In this document: positions 34,494-42,212 of the stretch, piece after piece | Layout of the letters: each line of letters begins with the position of its first letter | How positions within the stretch are numbered: the stretch's first letter is position 1 | From: VGTK01 sp046327915 | GTDB taxonomy: Bacteria; Desulfobacterota; Binatia; UBA12015 | Length of the DNA: 64,000 bases | Reading direction: 5' to 3' | Assembly: GCA_046327915.1 (NCBI GenBank) | Contig: JAXLXO010000010.1 | Location: 62,001 to 126,000 of the forward strand | The notes under the pieces: model-generated | Database searches by the model: none | Told to the model about the DNA's origin: nothing | The model's input: the letters and a program-made list of their open reading frames with translations, nothing else | Made by a program: the position numbers and the translations under genes

Positions 34494-34587
34494 GCGCCGC
34501 GCCTTCTCCGGCACGGCTCGCGGTCGTATATGAGGCGTCGCGCACGCGGAGGCAAGCAGGAACCGGTGGCGGCGCGGAGGACGACGC

Positions 34588-35181
34588 TTGGAACGTGAGA
34601 TCCTGTTGAGCGGCATCGGCGGCCAGGGCGTACAGCTCGCGGCGAAGATGCTGGCGCACGCCGGCATGGTCGAGGGCCGGCACGTCATGCAGTTCAGCAT
34701 GTTCGGCGGCACCATGCGCGGCGGCTCGAGCGACTGCACGGTGGTCGTCGCCGACGCGCCGGTCGAGGCGCCGCCGGTGGTGCCGCACGCGTGGGCCGCG
34801 ATCGCGATGCACCCGTCCGAGCTCGCCACGATGGAGCGCAAGCTCCGCCCCGGCAGCCTCGTGCTGTACAACCGCACGCTGCTCGCCGAGCCGTCGCCGT
34901 CGTGCCGTCCCGACTGCCGCTGGGAGCCGGTCGACGCGGGCCGCATCGCGGCCGAGATGACGTACGCGCAGGGCCAGAGCCTGGTCGCGCTGGGCGCGTT
35001 CTGCGCGCTGACCGGCATCGTCTCGCCGGACGCGCTGAAGCAGGGGCTCGAGCAGCTGCTGCCCCCGTACCGCCACCAGACGATCCCGATCAACGTCGAG
35101 TGCCTCGCGGCCGGCGCGCGCGCGGTCGCGGACCGCTCCGGCAGCGTCGCCGCGTGGACGAACGGCGGCGGAGGGCACTGA
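34588..35181 (+). CDS. 2-oxoacid:ferredoxin oxidoreductase, gamma subunit
   Basis: 197 residues, TTG start. GGAGG at 34576-34580 with 7-base spacing supports the TTG over any later start. The gamma-domain signature GIGGQGVQLAAKMLA opens the protein, followed by MFGGTMRGGSSDCTVVVAD. The subunit belongs to the four-subunit family (KOR/VOR/IOR type) that oxidatively decarboxylates 2-oxoacids to acyl-CoA with reduction of ferredoxin. The operon order here is gamma-delta-alpha-beta. Confidence 0.9.
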   Translation: MEREILLSGIGGQGVQLAAKMLAHAGMVEGRHVMQFSMFGGTMRGGSSDCTVVVADAPVEAPPVVPHAWAAIAMHPSELATMERKLRPGSLVLYNRTLLAEPSPSCRPDCRWEPVDAGRIAAEMTYAQGQSLVALGAFCALTGIVSPDALKQGLEQLLPPYRHQTIPINVECLAAGARAVADRSGSVAAWTNGGGGH

Positions 35182-35183
35182 GC

Positions 35184-35432
35184 GTGGCGAAGTCCGTCGG
35201 AACCGTCCTCATCGACGTCGAGCGCTGCAAGGGCTGCGAGCTGTGCATCCCGGTGTGTCCGCCGCACGTGCTCGAGATGTCGGTCGCGGTCAACGCGATC
35301 GGCTTCCGCTACCCGCTGCTGCGCGACGGCTGCACCGGCTGCGAGCTGTGCGCCGAGATCTGCCCCGACTACTGCTTCGAGGTGTACCGCGGCGTCAGGC
35401 ACGACGACGCGGCGGCGGAGGTGCGTGAATGA
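35184..35432 (+). CDS. 2-oxoacid:ferredoxin oxidoreductase, delta (2[4Fe-4S] ferredoxin) subunit
   Basis: 82 residues, GTG start 2 bases after the gamma stop. Two cluster motifs are complete: CKGCELCIPVCP and CTGCELCAEICP. It relays electrons between the thiamine site and an external ferredoxin. Its stop overlaps the alpha start by ATGA. Confidence 0.95.
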   Translation: MAKSVGTVLIDVERCKGCELCIPVCPPHVLEMSVAVNAIGFRYPLLRDGCTGCELCAEICPDYCFEVYRGVRHDDAAAEVRE

Positions 35433-36559
35433 GCGCCGAACCGAAGCGCGCGTTCCTCGAGGGCGGACACGCGCTCGCCGAGGGCGCGATCCAGGCCGGC
35501 TGCCGCTTCTATTGCGGCTACCCGATGACGCCGTCGACCGAGGTCCTCGAGTACATGGCGCGCCGCATGCCGCAGGTCGGCGGCACGTGCATCAACGTGG
35601 AAGCGGAGATCGAGGGCATCAACATGGTGTGGGGCGCCACCGGCGGCGGCGTGCGCTCGATGATCGCGTCGACGACCAACGGCATGAGCCTGATGCAGGA
35701 GTCGATGTCCGAGATGGTGCTCGGACGCGTGCCCGCGGTGATCGTCAACATGGGCCGCGGACAGGGCGACTACTTCCAGTGCACGCGCGGCGGCGGCCAC
35801 GGCTCGCACCGCATGATCGTGCTCGCACCGGGCACCGCGCAGGAGGCCGTCGACACCGCCTATCGGGCGTTCCACCTCGCCGAGAAGTGGCGCCACCCGG
35901 TGCTGATCTACGGCGACTTCATGCTGAGCCACACGTCGGAGACGGTGACGTTCGTGCCGCCGCCCGACACGCTCGATCCGCTGCCGCCGAGGACGTGGGT
36001 GACCGACGGCGCGCGCGGACGGAAGCCGCGGCTCTTCACGTCGCTCGGCATGCGGCTCGACGACGAGGGTGGCGGTGCCGCGGCGGAGATCGGTCCGGGC
36101 GGACACTCGGGCACCGACACGACGCGTCCGATGCGCGACACGGTTGCACGCCACCGCGAGATCGCGGCGGTCGAGACGCGCGTCGAGACGGCGTGGCTCG
36201 ACGACGCGGAGCTCGTCGTCACCGCGTTCGGCACGCTCGGACGCTTCGCCCGCTACGCGGCGAAGCTCGCACGCGAGGAAGGAATGAAGGTCGGCTACGT
36301 GCGGCCGTACACGCTGGTGCCGTTTCCGTACCAGACGTACGCCGACCTCGGCGCGCGCGGCATTCCGGTCGCGGTGTTCGAGAACAACGCGGGGCAGATG
36401 GTGCAGGACGTGCGGCTCGGCGTCGAAGGCCGCGCGCCGGTGCACTTCATCGGCGAGATCTCGATGGACGGCTCGGGCTTCGGCGTCGGCCCGAAGATCG
36501 ACGCCTTGCACGTGCTCGAGAAGCTGCGCGAGGTGTACGCGCGGCGCGACGCGGCGTGA
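35429..36559 (+). CDS. 2-oxoacid:ferredoxin oxidoreductase, alpha subunit
   Basis: 376 residues. Pyrimidine-binding domain of the thiamine diphosphate enzyme: GYPMTPSTEVLEYMARR near residue 30, then CINVEAEIEGINMVWGATGGG, and a C-terminal transketolase-like domain with YVRPYTLVPFPYQ. An ATGA overlap couples it to the delta gene. The substrate (branched-chain, aryl or 2-oxoglutarate) cannot be told from the sequence. Confidence 0.93.
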   Translation: MSAEPKRAFLEGGHALAEGAIQAGCRFYCGYPMTPSTEVLEYMARRMPQVGGTCINVEAEIEGINMVWGATGGGVRSMIASTTNGMSLMQESMSEMVLGRVPAVIVNMGRGQGDYFQCTRGGGHGSHRMIVLAPGTAQEAVDTAYRAFHLAEKWRHPVLIYGDFMLSHTSETVTFVPPPDTLDPLPPRTWVTDGARGRKPRLFTSLGMRLDDEGGGAAAEIGPGGHSGTDTTRPMRDTVARHREIAAVETRVETAWLDDAELVVTAFGTLGRFARYAAKLAREEGMKVGYVRPYTLVPFPYQTYADLGARGIPVAVFENNAGQMVQDVRLGVEGRAPVHFIGEISMDGSGFGVGPKIDALHVLEKLREVYARRDAA

Positions 36560-36603
36560 GCGACATGGGGAGTCGACCGATGCAGGCAGGAGGAGCGAGG
36601 AGT

Positions 36604-36668
36604 GCGGGCTTTGCCCGCGCGACGAGGCCCATCGGAGCAGCGCAGCCGAGCGCGCGACGCGCGCTCGG
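36604..36668 (+). other. Two perfect hairpins between the alpha and beta genes
   Basis: GCGGGC-ttt-GCCCGC (36604-36618) and CCGAGCGCGC-gac-GCGCGCTCGG (36646-36668) lie in the 130-bp gap between alpha and beta, in an operon that is otherwise tightly packed. They may modulate beta expression, act in RNA processing, or be remnants of the intergenic repeat family (GGAGTG occurs just before the first stem). Confidence 0.5.
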
Positions 36669-36689
36669 TGAGCAGCGCACGGGGGCGAA

Positions 36690-37445
36690 ATGAAATTGGA
36701 AAAGGTCTTCACGCGCTCTCCCCTGCTCGGCACGAACACGCACTCGCTCTGCCCCGGCTGCGGCGAGCCGAACGCCGTCCGCGTGCTGATGGAGAGCATC
36801 GAGGAGATGGGCGAGCGCGAGAACACCGTCTGCGTGCTCGGCATCGGCTGCTACACCGCGTTCGCGGCGCTGATGGACGTCGACTGTCAGCAGGCGATGC
36901 ACGGCCGCGCACCGGCGCAGGCGACGGGACTCAAGCGCGTGCTGCCCGATCGTCTGGTGTTCACGCTGCAGGGCGACGGCGACATGATCACCGAGGGCAT
37001 CCAGGAGGTGATCCACGCCGCCGCGCGTGGAGAGAAGATCACCGCGATCTGCCTCAACAACGCGGCCTTCGGCGAGACCGGCGGCCACATGACGGCGACC
37101 AGCGTCATCGGCCAGCGCACCAAGAGCACGCTCGAGGGCCGCACGCCGGAGCGCCACGGCTACCCGATCCGGCTGCCCGAGATGCTGGTCGGCTTCGAGG
37201 GTGTGGCGTACCTCGCGCGCGGCACCGTGCACACGCCGGCCGGCGTCAAGAAGACGAAGAAGCTGCTGCGCGCGGCGCTCGAGACGCAGCGCCGCGGGCT
37301 CGGCTTCTCGCTGGTCGAGGTCGTGACGATGTGTCCGACGGGCTGGTTCACGACACCGGGCGACGGTCCGAAGTTCCAGCAGGAGAACCTGCTGCCGGTG
37401 TTTCCGGTCGGCGAGCTGAAGCGTCCGCGCGACTTGACGGTCTAG
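36690..37445 (+). CDS. 2-oxoacid:ferredoxin oxidoreductase, beta (TPP-binding) subunit
   Basis: 251 residues. The N-terminal CPGCG motif and the thiamine diphosphate-binding block GDGDMITEGIQEVIHAA followed by NNAAFGETGGHMTATS (the GDGD...N pattern) are complete. This completes the four-subunit enzyme. It has its own start ATG 36690 after a 130-bp gap with hairpins. A hairpin with no T-tract follows at 37461. Confidence 0.93.
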   Translation: MKLEKVFTRSPLLGTNTHSLCPGCGEPNAVRVLMESIEEMGERENTVCVLGIGCYTAFAALMDVDCQQAMHGRAPAQATGLKRVLPDRLVFTLQGDGDMITEGIQEVIHAAARGEKITAICLNNAAFGETGGHMTATSVIGQRTKSTLEGRTPERHGYPIRLPEMLVGFEGVAYLARGTVHTPAGVKKTKKLLRAALETQRRGLGFSLVEVVTMCPTGWFTTPGDGPKFQQENLLPVFPVGELKRPRDLTV

Positions 37446-37460
37446 GCGGCGGATCGCCGC

Positions 37461-37482
37461 GATCGACCCCGACGGGGCGATC
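37461..37482 (+). terminator. Hairpin after the oxidoreductase operon
   Basis: GATCG-a-CCCC pairs with GGGG-CGATC around GAC (37461-37482); one unpaired base. It follows the beta stop by 16 bases and lacks a T-tract, so it is a probable rather than certain terminator. Confidence 0.45.
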
Positions 37483-37615
37483 GATGCGTCCGTGTGCCCG
37501 AGTGCGCGTTCGTCGTGGCGCTCAGGCGCCTTGCGCTCGGGCCGCGCTTTCGCCGCCGCTGCCGGCGCGATAGAGGAAACGAGCGGGGGCCCGACGGCCC
37601 CGCGGACGACGACGC

Positions 37616-38413
37616 ATGTCTCCTGCCTTGCCCAACCGCGTTCGCGTGACGCCGGTCCACGCGATCGAGCTCAACGAAGCTCTCGCCCCCCTCATCGCGG
37701 AGCCGCCCGAGCACGACTTCGTCATGCGGCGACTGTCGGAGAAGCTCGCGAACGGAGAACCGCTGATCCAGGGCGAGCTGGTCATCGCCGGCAGGGACAC
37801 CCGCGATCGATACCCGCTCGCGCGGGAATACCCCGTGCACTTCCGGAAGACGTACTATCCCACGTGCTTCCACCAGGACCCCGCCCGGGAGCTGCACCAC
37901 CACCAGCGCGCCGCCGAGATCCTGTCGATTGCGCAGCCGATCGGCTGCACACGGACCTCGTTCCGCAGCTGCTTCGTTCCGGGGCACGCGCTCGACAAGC
38001 TGGCGCCGTTCGATCTCGACCCGCCCGAGGCGAATCTCCGGGTCGCCGAGCAGATGCCCGTCGCCTCCCAGATCGGACTCTGGCGACTCTTCGAGGTGCT
38101 CCACGAGCAGATCACCGCCATGCACCGTGCCGGCCTCGTCCACGGCGACCTCTTTCTCCACAACGTGCTCGTCTCGACGTCGCCGATCGGCGTGTACCCG
38201 ATCGACTTCGAGCACGCCGTCGAGCGCGCCGAAACCGCTTCGGACGAGGCGTGGCGAGAGCTCTGCGAGCAGGATCTGCGCGAGCTCCGGTTGGCCGCCG
38301 CATACCTGCTCTGCGTCCTCGGCCCGCAGCCGGGCGAGCTGGCGGTCGGGATCGGCGAGAGGCTCGAGGATCTCTTCCCGAGCACGCCCCGGTTGCGCGA
38401 GCGACTTCGCTGA
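37616..38413 (+). CDS. Kinase-fold protein (RIO/aminoglycoside-kinase-like catalytic loop)
   Basis: 265 residues, cytoplasmic. The catalytic loop is HRAGLVHGDLFLHNVLV, with HGD at 176-178 and Asn183, and the metal-binding motif reads DFE (PIDFEHA) rather than DFG. The first 150 residues show no clear glycine-rich loop. These features place it among atypical small-molecule or sugar kinases such as the Kdo-kinase/WaaP or APH groups. Substrate unknown; the gene is alone between the oxidoreductase operon and a leftward secreted protein. Confidence 0.7.
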   Translation: MSPALPNRVRVTPVHAIELNEALAPLIAEPPEHDFVMRRLSEKLANGEPLIQGELVIAGRDTRDRYPLAREYPVHFRKTYYPTCFHQDPARELHHHQRAAEILSIAQPIGCTRTSFRSCFVPGHALDKLAPFDLDPPEANLRVAEQMPVASQIGLWRLFEVLHEQITAMHRAGLVHGDLFLHNVLVSTSPIGVYPIDFEHAVERAETASDEAWRELCEQDLRELRLAAAYLLCVLGPQPGELAVGIGERLEDLFPSTPRLRERLR

Positions 38414-38437
38414 CGGGACGCTGCCCCGGCGACGCCC

Positions 38438-39847
38438 TTACTCCACCTCGACCTGCTGCCCGAGAAGCCGTTCGATCGCGTCGAGACGTCGGAGCAGCTC
38501 CGGTCCTGCCGGGTCCGCATCGCGGAAGCGCTCCTCGAGCAGCTGCCGGCGCCGTGCGATCCGGCTCGTGCGCTCCTCGGCCGTGACCGTCGGCGTGTCG
38601 CTCGGGAGCGCGGCGCGGACGGCGTCGAGCGGACGCACCGTCAAGATCGGCGCGTACTCCGGCCCGAGGTCGCCCTCCACTTCCTGCCAGCGTCCGAACA
38701 GCACACCGTGCGCCTGCCCCGTGGTCTCGATCCAGTTCGGCACGCCCGGATCGCGCGCGCTGACGACGTAGCGGATGTAGCCGTCGCCATCGACGCGAAC
38801 CTGGGCGCGGCTCAGGCTCACCTGATGATGGATGAACTCGAAGGTGTCGAGCCACGGACCGGCCGAGAGCAGGCTCCCGTACCTCGCCTGCGGAACGTCC
38901 CGGATCGTCACCAGCAGCGCCTGCCCGTCCGTCAAGTCGTAATTGCCGACGAGGTTCCACTGCTGGACGTTGGTGCCCTGCTGCCCCTGCGCCTTGCGCG
39001 GGCCGAGGAGGAAGTTCGGCCCGAGCGCGGTGAGCAGGTCCGCCTGGTGGACGTAGAAAGCGGCCTGCAGCTCGATGGTCGCGGCCGCGTCGTCCAGCAT
39101 GGCGGACGCGAGCGCGGGCGTGATCTCGGCCGGGCCGGCGTCGCTGCCGCCGATCCTGGCGATGGCGATCGAGCCGGGCTGCTCGCGCTCCCAGTCGAGG
39201 AACGAGAAGCGTACCAGCAGGTTGTCGGTGCCCGGCGCGAGCGGCATCCAGTCGCCTGCCGCAGGTCGCTCCGCGCTCAGCGTGATCGAGAAGGATCCGT
39301 CGGCGGCCGGGTGCAGGTCGGCGTCGCCGAAGAACGCGGTGGTCGCGCCCGCGGCGTCGCCGTTGCCGGGCAGCCCGTTCGCGAAGGCCTGGACGAGGAA
39401 GCCCGTCGAGGTGCCGCGCGTGCCGGTGATCGTGTACGTCTCCCGGTCCGACACGCGCGCGACGTAGTAGAGGTTGTCGGGGTTGTTGAAACCGAGCCGC
39501 TCGTCCGGGTCGGGCAGCAGCTGTAGCAGCGGCTGGTCGGGCACGAGGTTCAGGGCGGCCGCGAGCGCATACGTCGTGATGCCGCGCAGGAAGCTCTCGC
39601 CCGCCGCGCGGTCGGCGTCGTCGCGGATGAACGGCGAGCTCTGGATCGTGGTGCGCGCGGCTTCGATCGCGGCCAGGTAGCGGTCGTAGCTGGCGCGGAC
39701 CGCCGGATCGCCGCCGGACGCGGGACCGGAGGCGTCCGAGCAGGCGCTCGCCGCGAGCAGGCCCGCCAGGAGGAGCACGAGACGACGGCGGCAATCGGGG
39801 CTGGACCTCCACGCTCTCTCGCGCCGACGACTTGACGGTTCTGCCAT
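38438..39847 (-). CDS. Lipoprotein, DUF1214-like
   Basis: 469 residues from ATG 39847, preceded by GGAGG at 4-base spacing. The signal ends at a lipobox-like ASAC (about residue 36). The middle region contains SITLSAERPAAGDWMPLAPG and VRFSFLDWERE, which resemble the DUF1254/DUF1214 sugar-binding-like fold. The C-terminal part includes a Glu/Arg-rich helix ending in VEVE. I do not know its role; surface exposure is likely. Confidence 0.7.
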   Translation of the reverse strand: MAEPSSRRRERAWRSSPDCRRRLVLLLAGLLAASACSDASGPASGGDPAVRASYDRYLAAIEAARTTIQSSPFIRDDADRAAGESFLRGITTYALAAALNLVPDQPLLQLLPDPDERLGFNNPDNLYYVARVSDRETYTITGTRGTSTGFLVQAFANGLPGNGDAAGATTAFFGDADLHPAADGSFSITLSAERPAAGDWMPLAPGTDNLLVRFSFLDWEREQPGSIAIARIGGSDAGPAEITPALASAMLDDAAATIELQAAFYVHQADLLTALGPNFLLGPRKAQGQQGTNVQQWNLVGNYDLTDGQALLVTIRDVPQARYGSLLSAGPWLDTFEFIHHQVSLSRAQVRVDGDGYIRYVVSARDPGVPNWIETTGQAHGVLFGRWQEVEGDLGPEYAPILTVRPLDAVRAALPSDTPTVTAEERTSRIARRRQLLEERFRDADPAGPELLRRLDAIERLLGQQVEVE

Positions 39848-39974
39848 GGGGCCTCCTCGCTCGCGGACTTCCGTGCCTCCTGTCACGCGGGGATCGGTTT
39901 CGGCAATCGCTCGCGACCGAAAAAGGTGCTCTCCGGTCCGCAGTGCGACGCAGAGCGCAGCCTGCCTGCGCGGT

Positions 39975-40008
39975 GCCGGCGCTCCGGTCCGGTCTCCGGA
40001 GCGCCGGC
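39975..40008 (-). terminator. 13-bp perfect hairpin downstream of the DUF4215 gene
   Basis: GCCGGCGCTCCGG (39975-39987) and CCGGAGCGCCGGC (39996-40008) form a 13-bp stem with an 8-base loop, 8 bases past the stop of the leftward DUF4215 gene. No T-run follows on the minus strand. Confidence 0.6.
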
Positions 40009-40016
40009 CCGGTCGC

Positions 40017-41144
40017 TCACTCGCAGCCCTTCACCGACTCGCCCCCCATGCAGCCGTCCGTACCGCCGTCGCCGCGCAGCACGTCGTCGTTCTCGCCGCC
40101 GTCGAGCCGATCCGCACCCGCGCCGCCGCGCAGGACGTCGTCGCCCGCGCCGCCGAACAGCCGATCGTCGCCGCCGTGCCCGAGCAGCACGTCGTCACCA
40201 CCGACGCCGCAGAGCACGTCGTCGCCGCCGTTGCCGCGCAACGTGTTCGGACGGTCGTCGCCGCACAGCACGTCCGCGTGCCGCGTGCCGACGAGGGCCC
40301 GGTTGCTCGCCGAGACGTGGAGAGCGCCCGGCTCGGCACAGCGCAGCACGCACGGATCGAGCGGCGTCTCGTCGGCACACACGTCCGAGCAGCCGTCGCC
40401 GCTCGCCGCGTTGCCGTCGTCGCAGGTCTCGCCGCGCGCAACCTGCACGATGCCGTCGCCGCAGCGCTCGAACGCGCACAGCGACGAGCAGCCGTCGTCG
40501 TTGTCGAGGTTGCCGTCGTCGCACTCCTCCCCGAGACCGAGCTGCAGGACGCCGTCACCGCACGACTCGGCGAAGCACAGCGACGAGCAGCCGTCGCCGT
40601 CGAGCACGTTGCCGTCGTCGCACGACTCGCCGCGTGCGGTCTGCACGACGCCGTCGCCGCAGCCTTCGATCGCACACGTCGACGAGCAGCCGTCGCCGTC
40701 GGACGTGTTGCCGTCGTCGCACTGCTCGCCGAGCGCCGGCTGCACGGCGAAATCGCCGCACTCCTCGATCATGCAGCTCGCGGAGCAGCCGTCGCCGTCG
40801 GAGGTACCGCCGTCGTCGCACTCCTCGAGGAACGGCGTGACGAAGCCGTCGCCGCAGAACGGACCGAAGAACTCGATGGCGCACCCGGACGAGCAGCCGT
40901 CGCCATCCGACGGATTGCCGTCGTCGCATTGCTCCTGCGGATCGAGGATGAAGTCGCCGCACGCCTCCACGGTGCAGTCGGCGCGGCAGCCGTCGCCTGG
41001 CGCCGTGTTGCCGTCGTCGCACTGCTCACCGGGATCGGTGACCCCGTCGCCGCACGACATCGACTGGGCGTGCGCAGGCACTGCCACCCACCCGGCCGAG
41101 AACAACAGCAGCACCGCGATCGTCATCGCTCTCGCTCTCATCAC
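40017..41144 (-). CDS. DUF4215 Cys-repeat protein with C-terminal RTX-type calcium repeats
   Basis: 375 residues (GTG start; ATG at 41141 is equally good). Signal peptide of about 25 residues, then eight DUF4215 units of the form CGDG...E-x-CDDGN...DGCSxxC, each about 30 residues and with Cys patterns suggesting disulfide-rich folding, and then RTX-like nonapeptides GGxGxDxLxG (about 290-370). DUF4215 is typical of deltaproteobacterial surface proteins; its combination with RTX repeats suggests calcium-dependent folding outside the cell. Function unknown. Confidence 0.88.
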   Translation of the reverse strand: MMRARAMTIAVLLLFSAGWVAVPAHAQSMSCGDGVTDPGEQCDDGNTAPGDGCRADCTVEACGDFILDPQEQCDDGNPSDGDGCSSGCAIEFFGPFCGDGFVTPFLEECDDGGTSDGDGCSASCMIEECGDFAVQPALGEQCDDGNTSDGDGCSSTCAIEGCGDGVVQTARGESCDDGNVLDGDGCSSLCFAESCGDGVLQLGLGEECDDGNLDNDDGCSSLCAFERCGDGIVQVARGETCDDGNAASGDGCSDVCADETPLDPCVLRCAEPGALHVSASNRALVGTRHADVLCGDDRPNTLRGNGGDDVLCGVGGDDVLLGHGGDDRLFGGAGDDVLRGGAGADRLDGGENDDVLRGDGGTDGCMGGESVKGCE

Positions 41145-41522
41145 ATCCCCCTTGTCCGGTGGCGCGGCCGAACGCGCGGCGCGCCGATGCGAAGATTCCC
41201 GACGCGAACCCCTCCGCGCCGCCGCACGACCTGCCCCATTTCGTCTTCGCGCGCGACGGATTCCGACCTCGCGCAGCGAAGATCGCGTGCGATTCCCGCA
41301 GACGCTGTGTCATGCTTGACGCCTGCCGTGCGGGGCGCGTCGGCGAACGCCGCGGACGCGCGGCGCGGCCTGCACGGCACTCGACACGGACACACGGCGG
41401 AAGCCCGCGCCCCCCGACGCGGAGCGGCTCCCGCGCGCCCGGCCGGGCGACACGCCTTCCCGTGACGGCGCGGTCCCGCGAAGTCTTGCTCGACGCAGCG
41501 AAACGGCGCACAAGCTGGCGTC
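41145..41522. other. 378-bp divergent intergenic region
   Basis: Spacer between the DUF4215 gene and the TIMP-like gene. No gene with credible codon use, no hairpin and no strong promoter were found by eye; one CTTGACG occurs at 41315. It presumably holds the promoters of both genes. Confidence 0.4.
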
Positions 41523-42026
41523 ATGCGGCTGCCCTCATCCGCCCCGACGAGGAATCGTGCGCGGTCGTCCACCAGGGCACTCGCGACGTGCGCGGGACTG
41601 CTTCTCGTCGCGACGGCGGCGGCCGGCCAGACGTGTCCGTGCACGCGGCGCGACCTGGCGACGGTCGTCAAGCAAGCGGACGTCATCTTCGTCGGCACCC
41701 CGCTCTCCGCCACCACGGACATGACGACGACCGCAGGGAGGCCGCCGACCGAGACCCAGGCTCGCCTCGCCTTCGACGTCGGGCTCGTGCTGAAGGGCAC
41801 CACGACGCGCGCGACCACGGTCGTGAGCCCGCTCGGACCGTGCGGAGCGGGCTTCGCGGTCGGCACCGAGTACCTCGTCATCGGCACGAAGCAGGGTGCG
41901 GGCATCGTCACCGACGCCTGCCAGGGCAACCTCGCCGGCGCGGAGGCGATCCGCGCCCGCGCGGCGGCGATCCGCGCGGTGCTCACCCCGAAAGTGCCCG
42001 AGCCGACTCCCAGCGCGGCCCACTGA
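41523..42026 (+). CDS. Secreted TIMP/NTR-like domain protein
   Basis: 167 residues with a signal peptide to about residue 35 that ends directly before QTCPC. The mature N-terminus Cys-x-Cys, the following ADVIFVGTPLS strand, and the later PCGAGFAVGTEYLVIG and CQGN elements match the NTR/TIMP fold, where the N-terminal Cys amine coordinates catalytic zinc of metalloproteases. A secreted matrixin is encoded about 22 kb away; any relation is speculative. The C-terminus is short and polar. Confidence 0.7.
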   Translation: MRLPSSAPTRNRARSSTRALATCAGLLLVATAAAGQTCPCTRRDLATVVKQADVIFVGTPLSATTDMTTTAGRPPTETQARLAFDVGLVLKGTTTRATTVVSPLGPCGAGFAVGTEYLVIGTKQGAGIVTDACQGNLAGAEAIRARAAAIRAVLTPKVPEPTPSAAH

Positions 42027-42081
42027 GCGCCCGGCCCACGCGAATGTGCCACTCGAGCTCGCAACCGCGCGCGGCGCGCGC

Positions 42082-42158
42082 GGCCGAGCGCAGCGAGCGC
42101 GGGGAGTGGGGCCCGGGTGGGCTCCGCCCACTGGGGCGAGGGGTCGCGTGACCCCTCG
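42082..42158 (+). repeat. Intergenic two-hairpin element, copy 3
   Basis: 77 bases aligning with copy 1 over its whole length: GGCCGAGCGC, GGGGAGTGGGG, hairpin 1 with GTGGGC-tcc-GCCCAC, and the final GGGGCGAGGGGTC-gcg-tGACCCCTCG. The last 27 bases equal those of copy 1, yet the hairpin-1 stem bases are changed on both arms so that pairing is kept. Confidence 0.65.
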
Positions 42159-42212
42159 TTGAAATCGACGAGCGAGGAAGCCTCTTGGCCGACCGCGCCG
42201 GGAGTGGCAGTC

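Noticed and set aside
36590..36668. Possible fourth copy of the two-hairpin element between the oxidoreductase alpha and beta genes
   Set aside because: It has a GGAGTG box and two hairpins, but the other boxes and the order do not align well with copies 1 to 3, so I list it only as a hairpin region.
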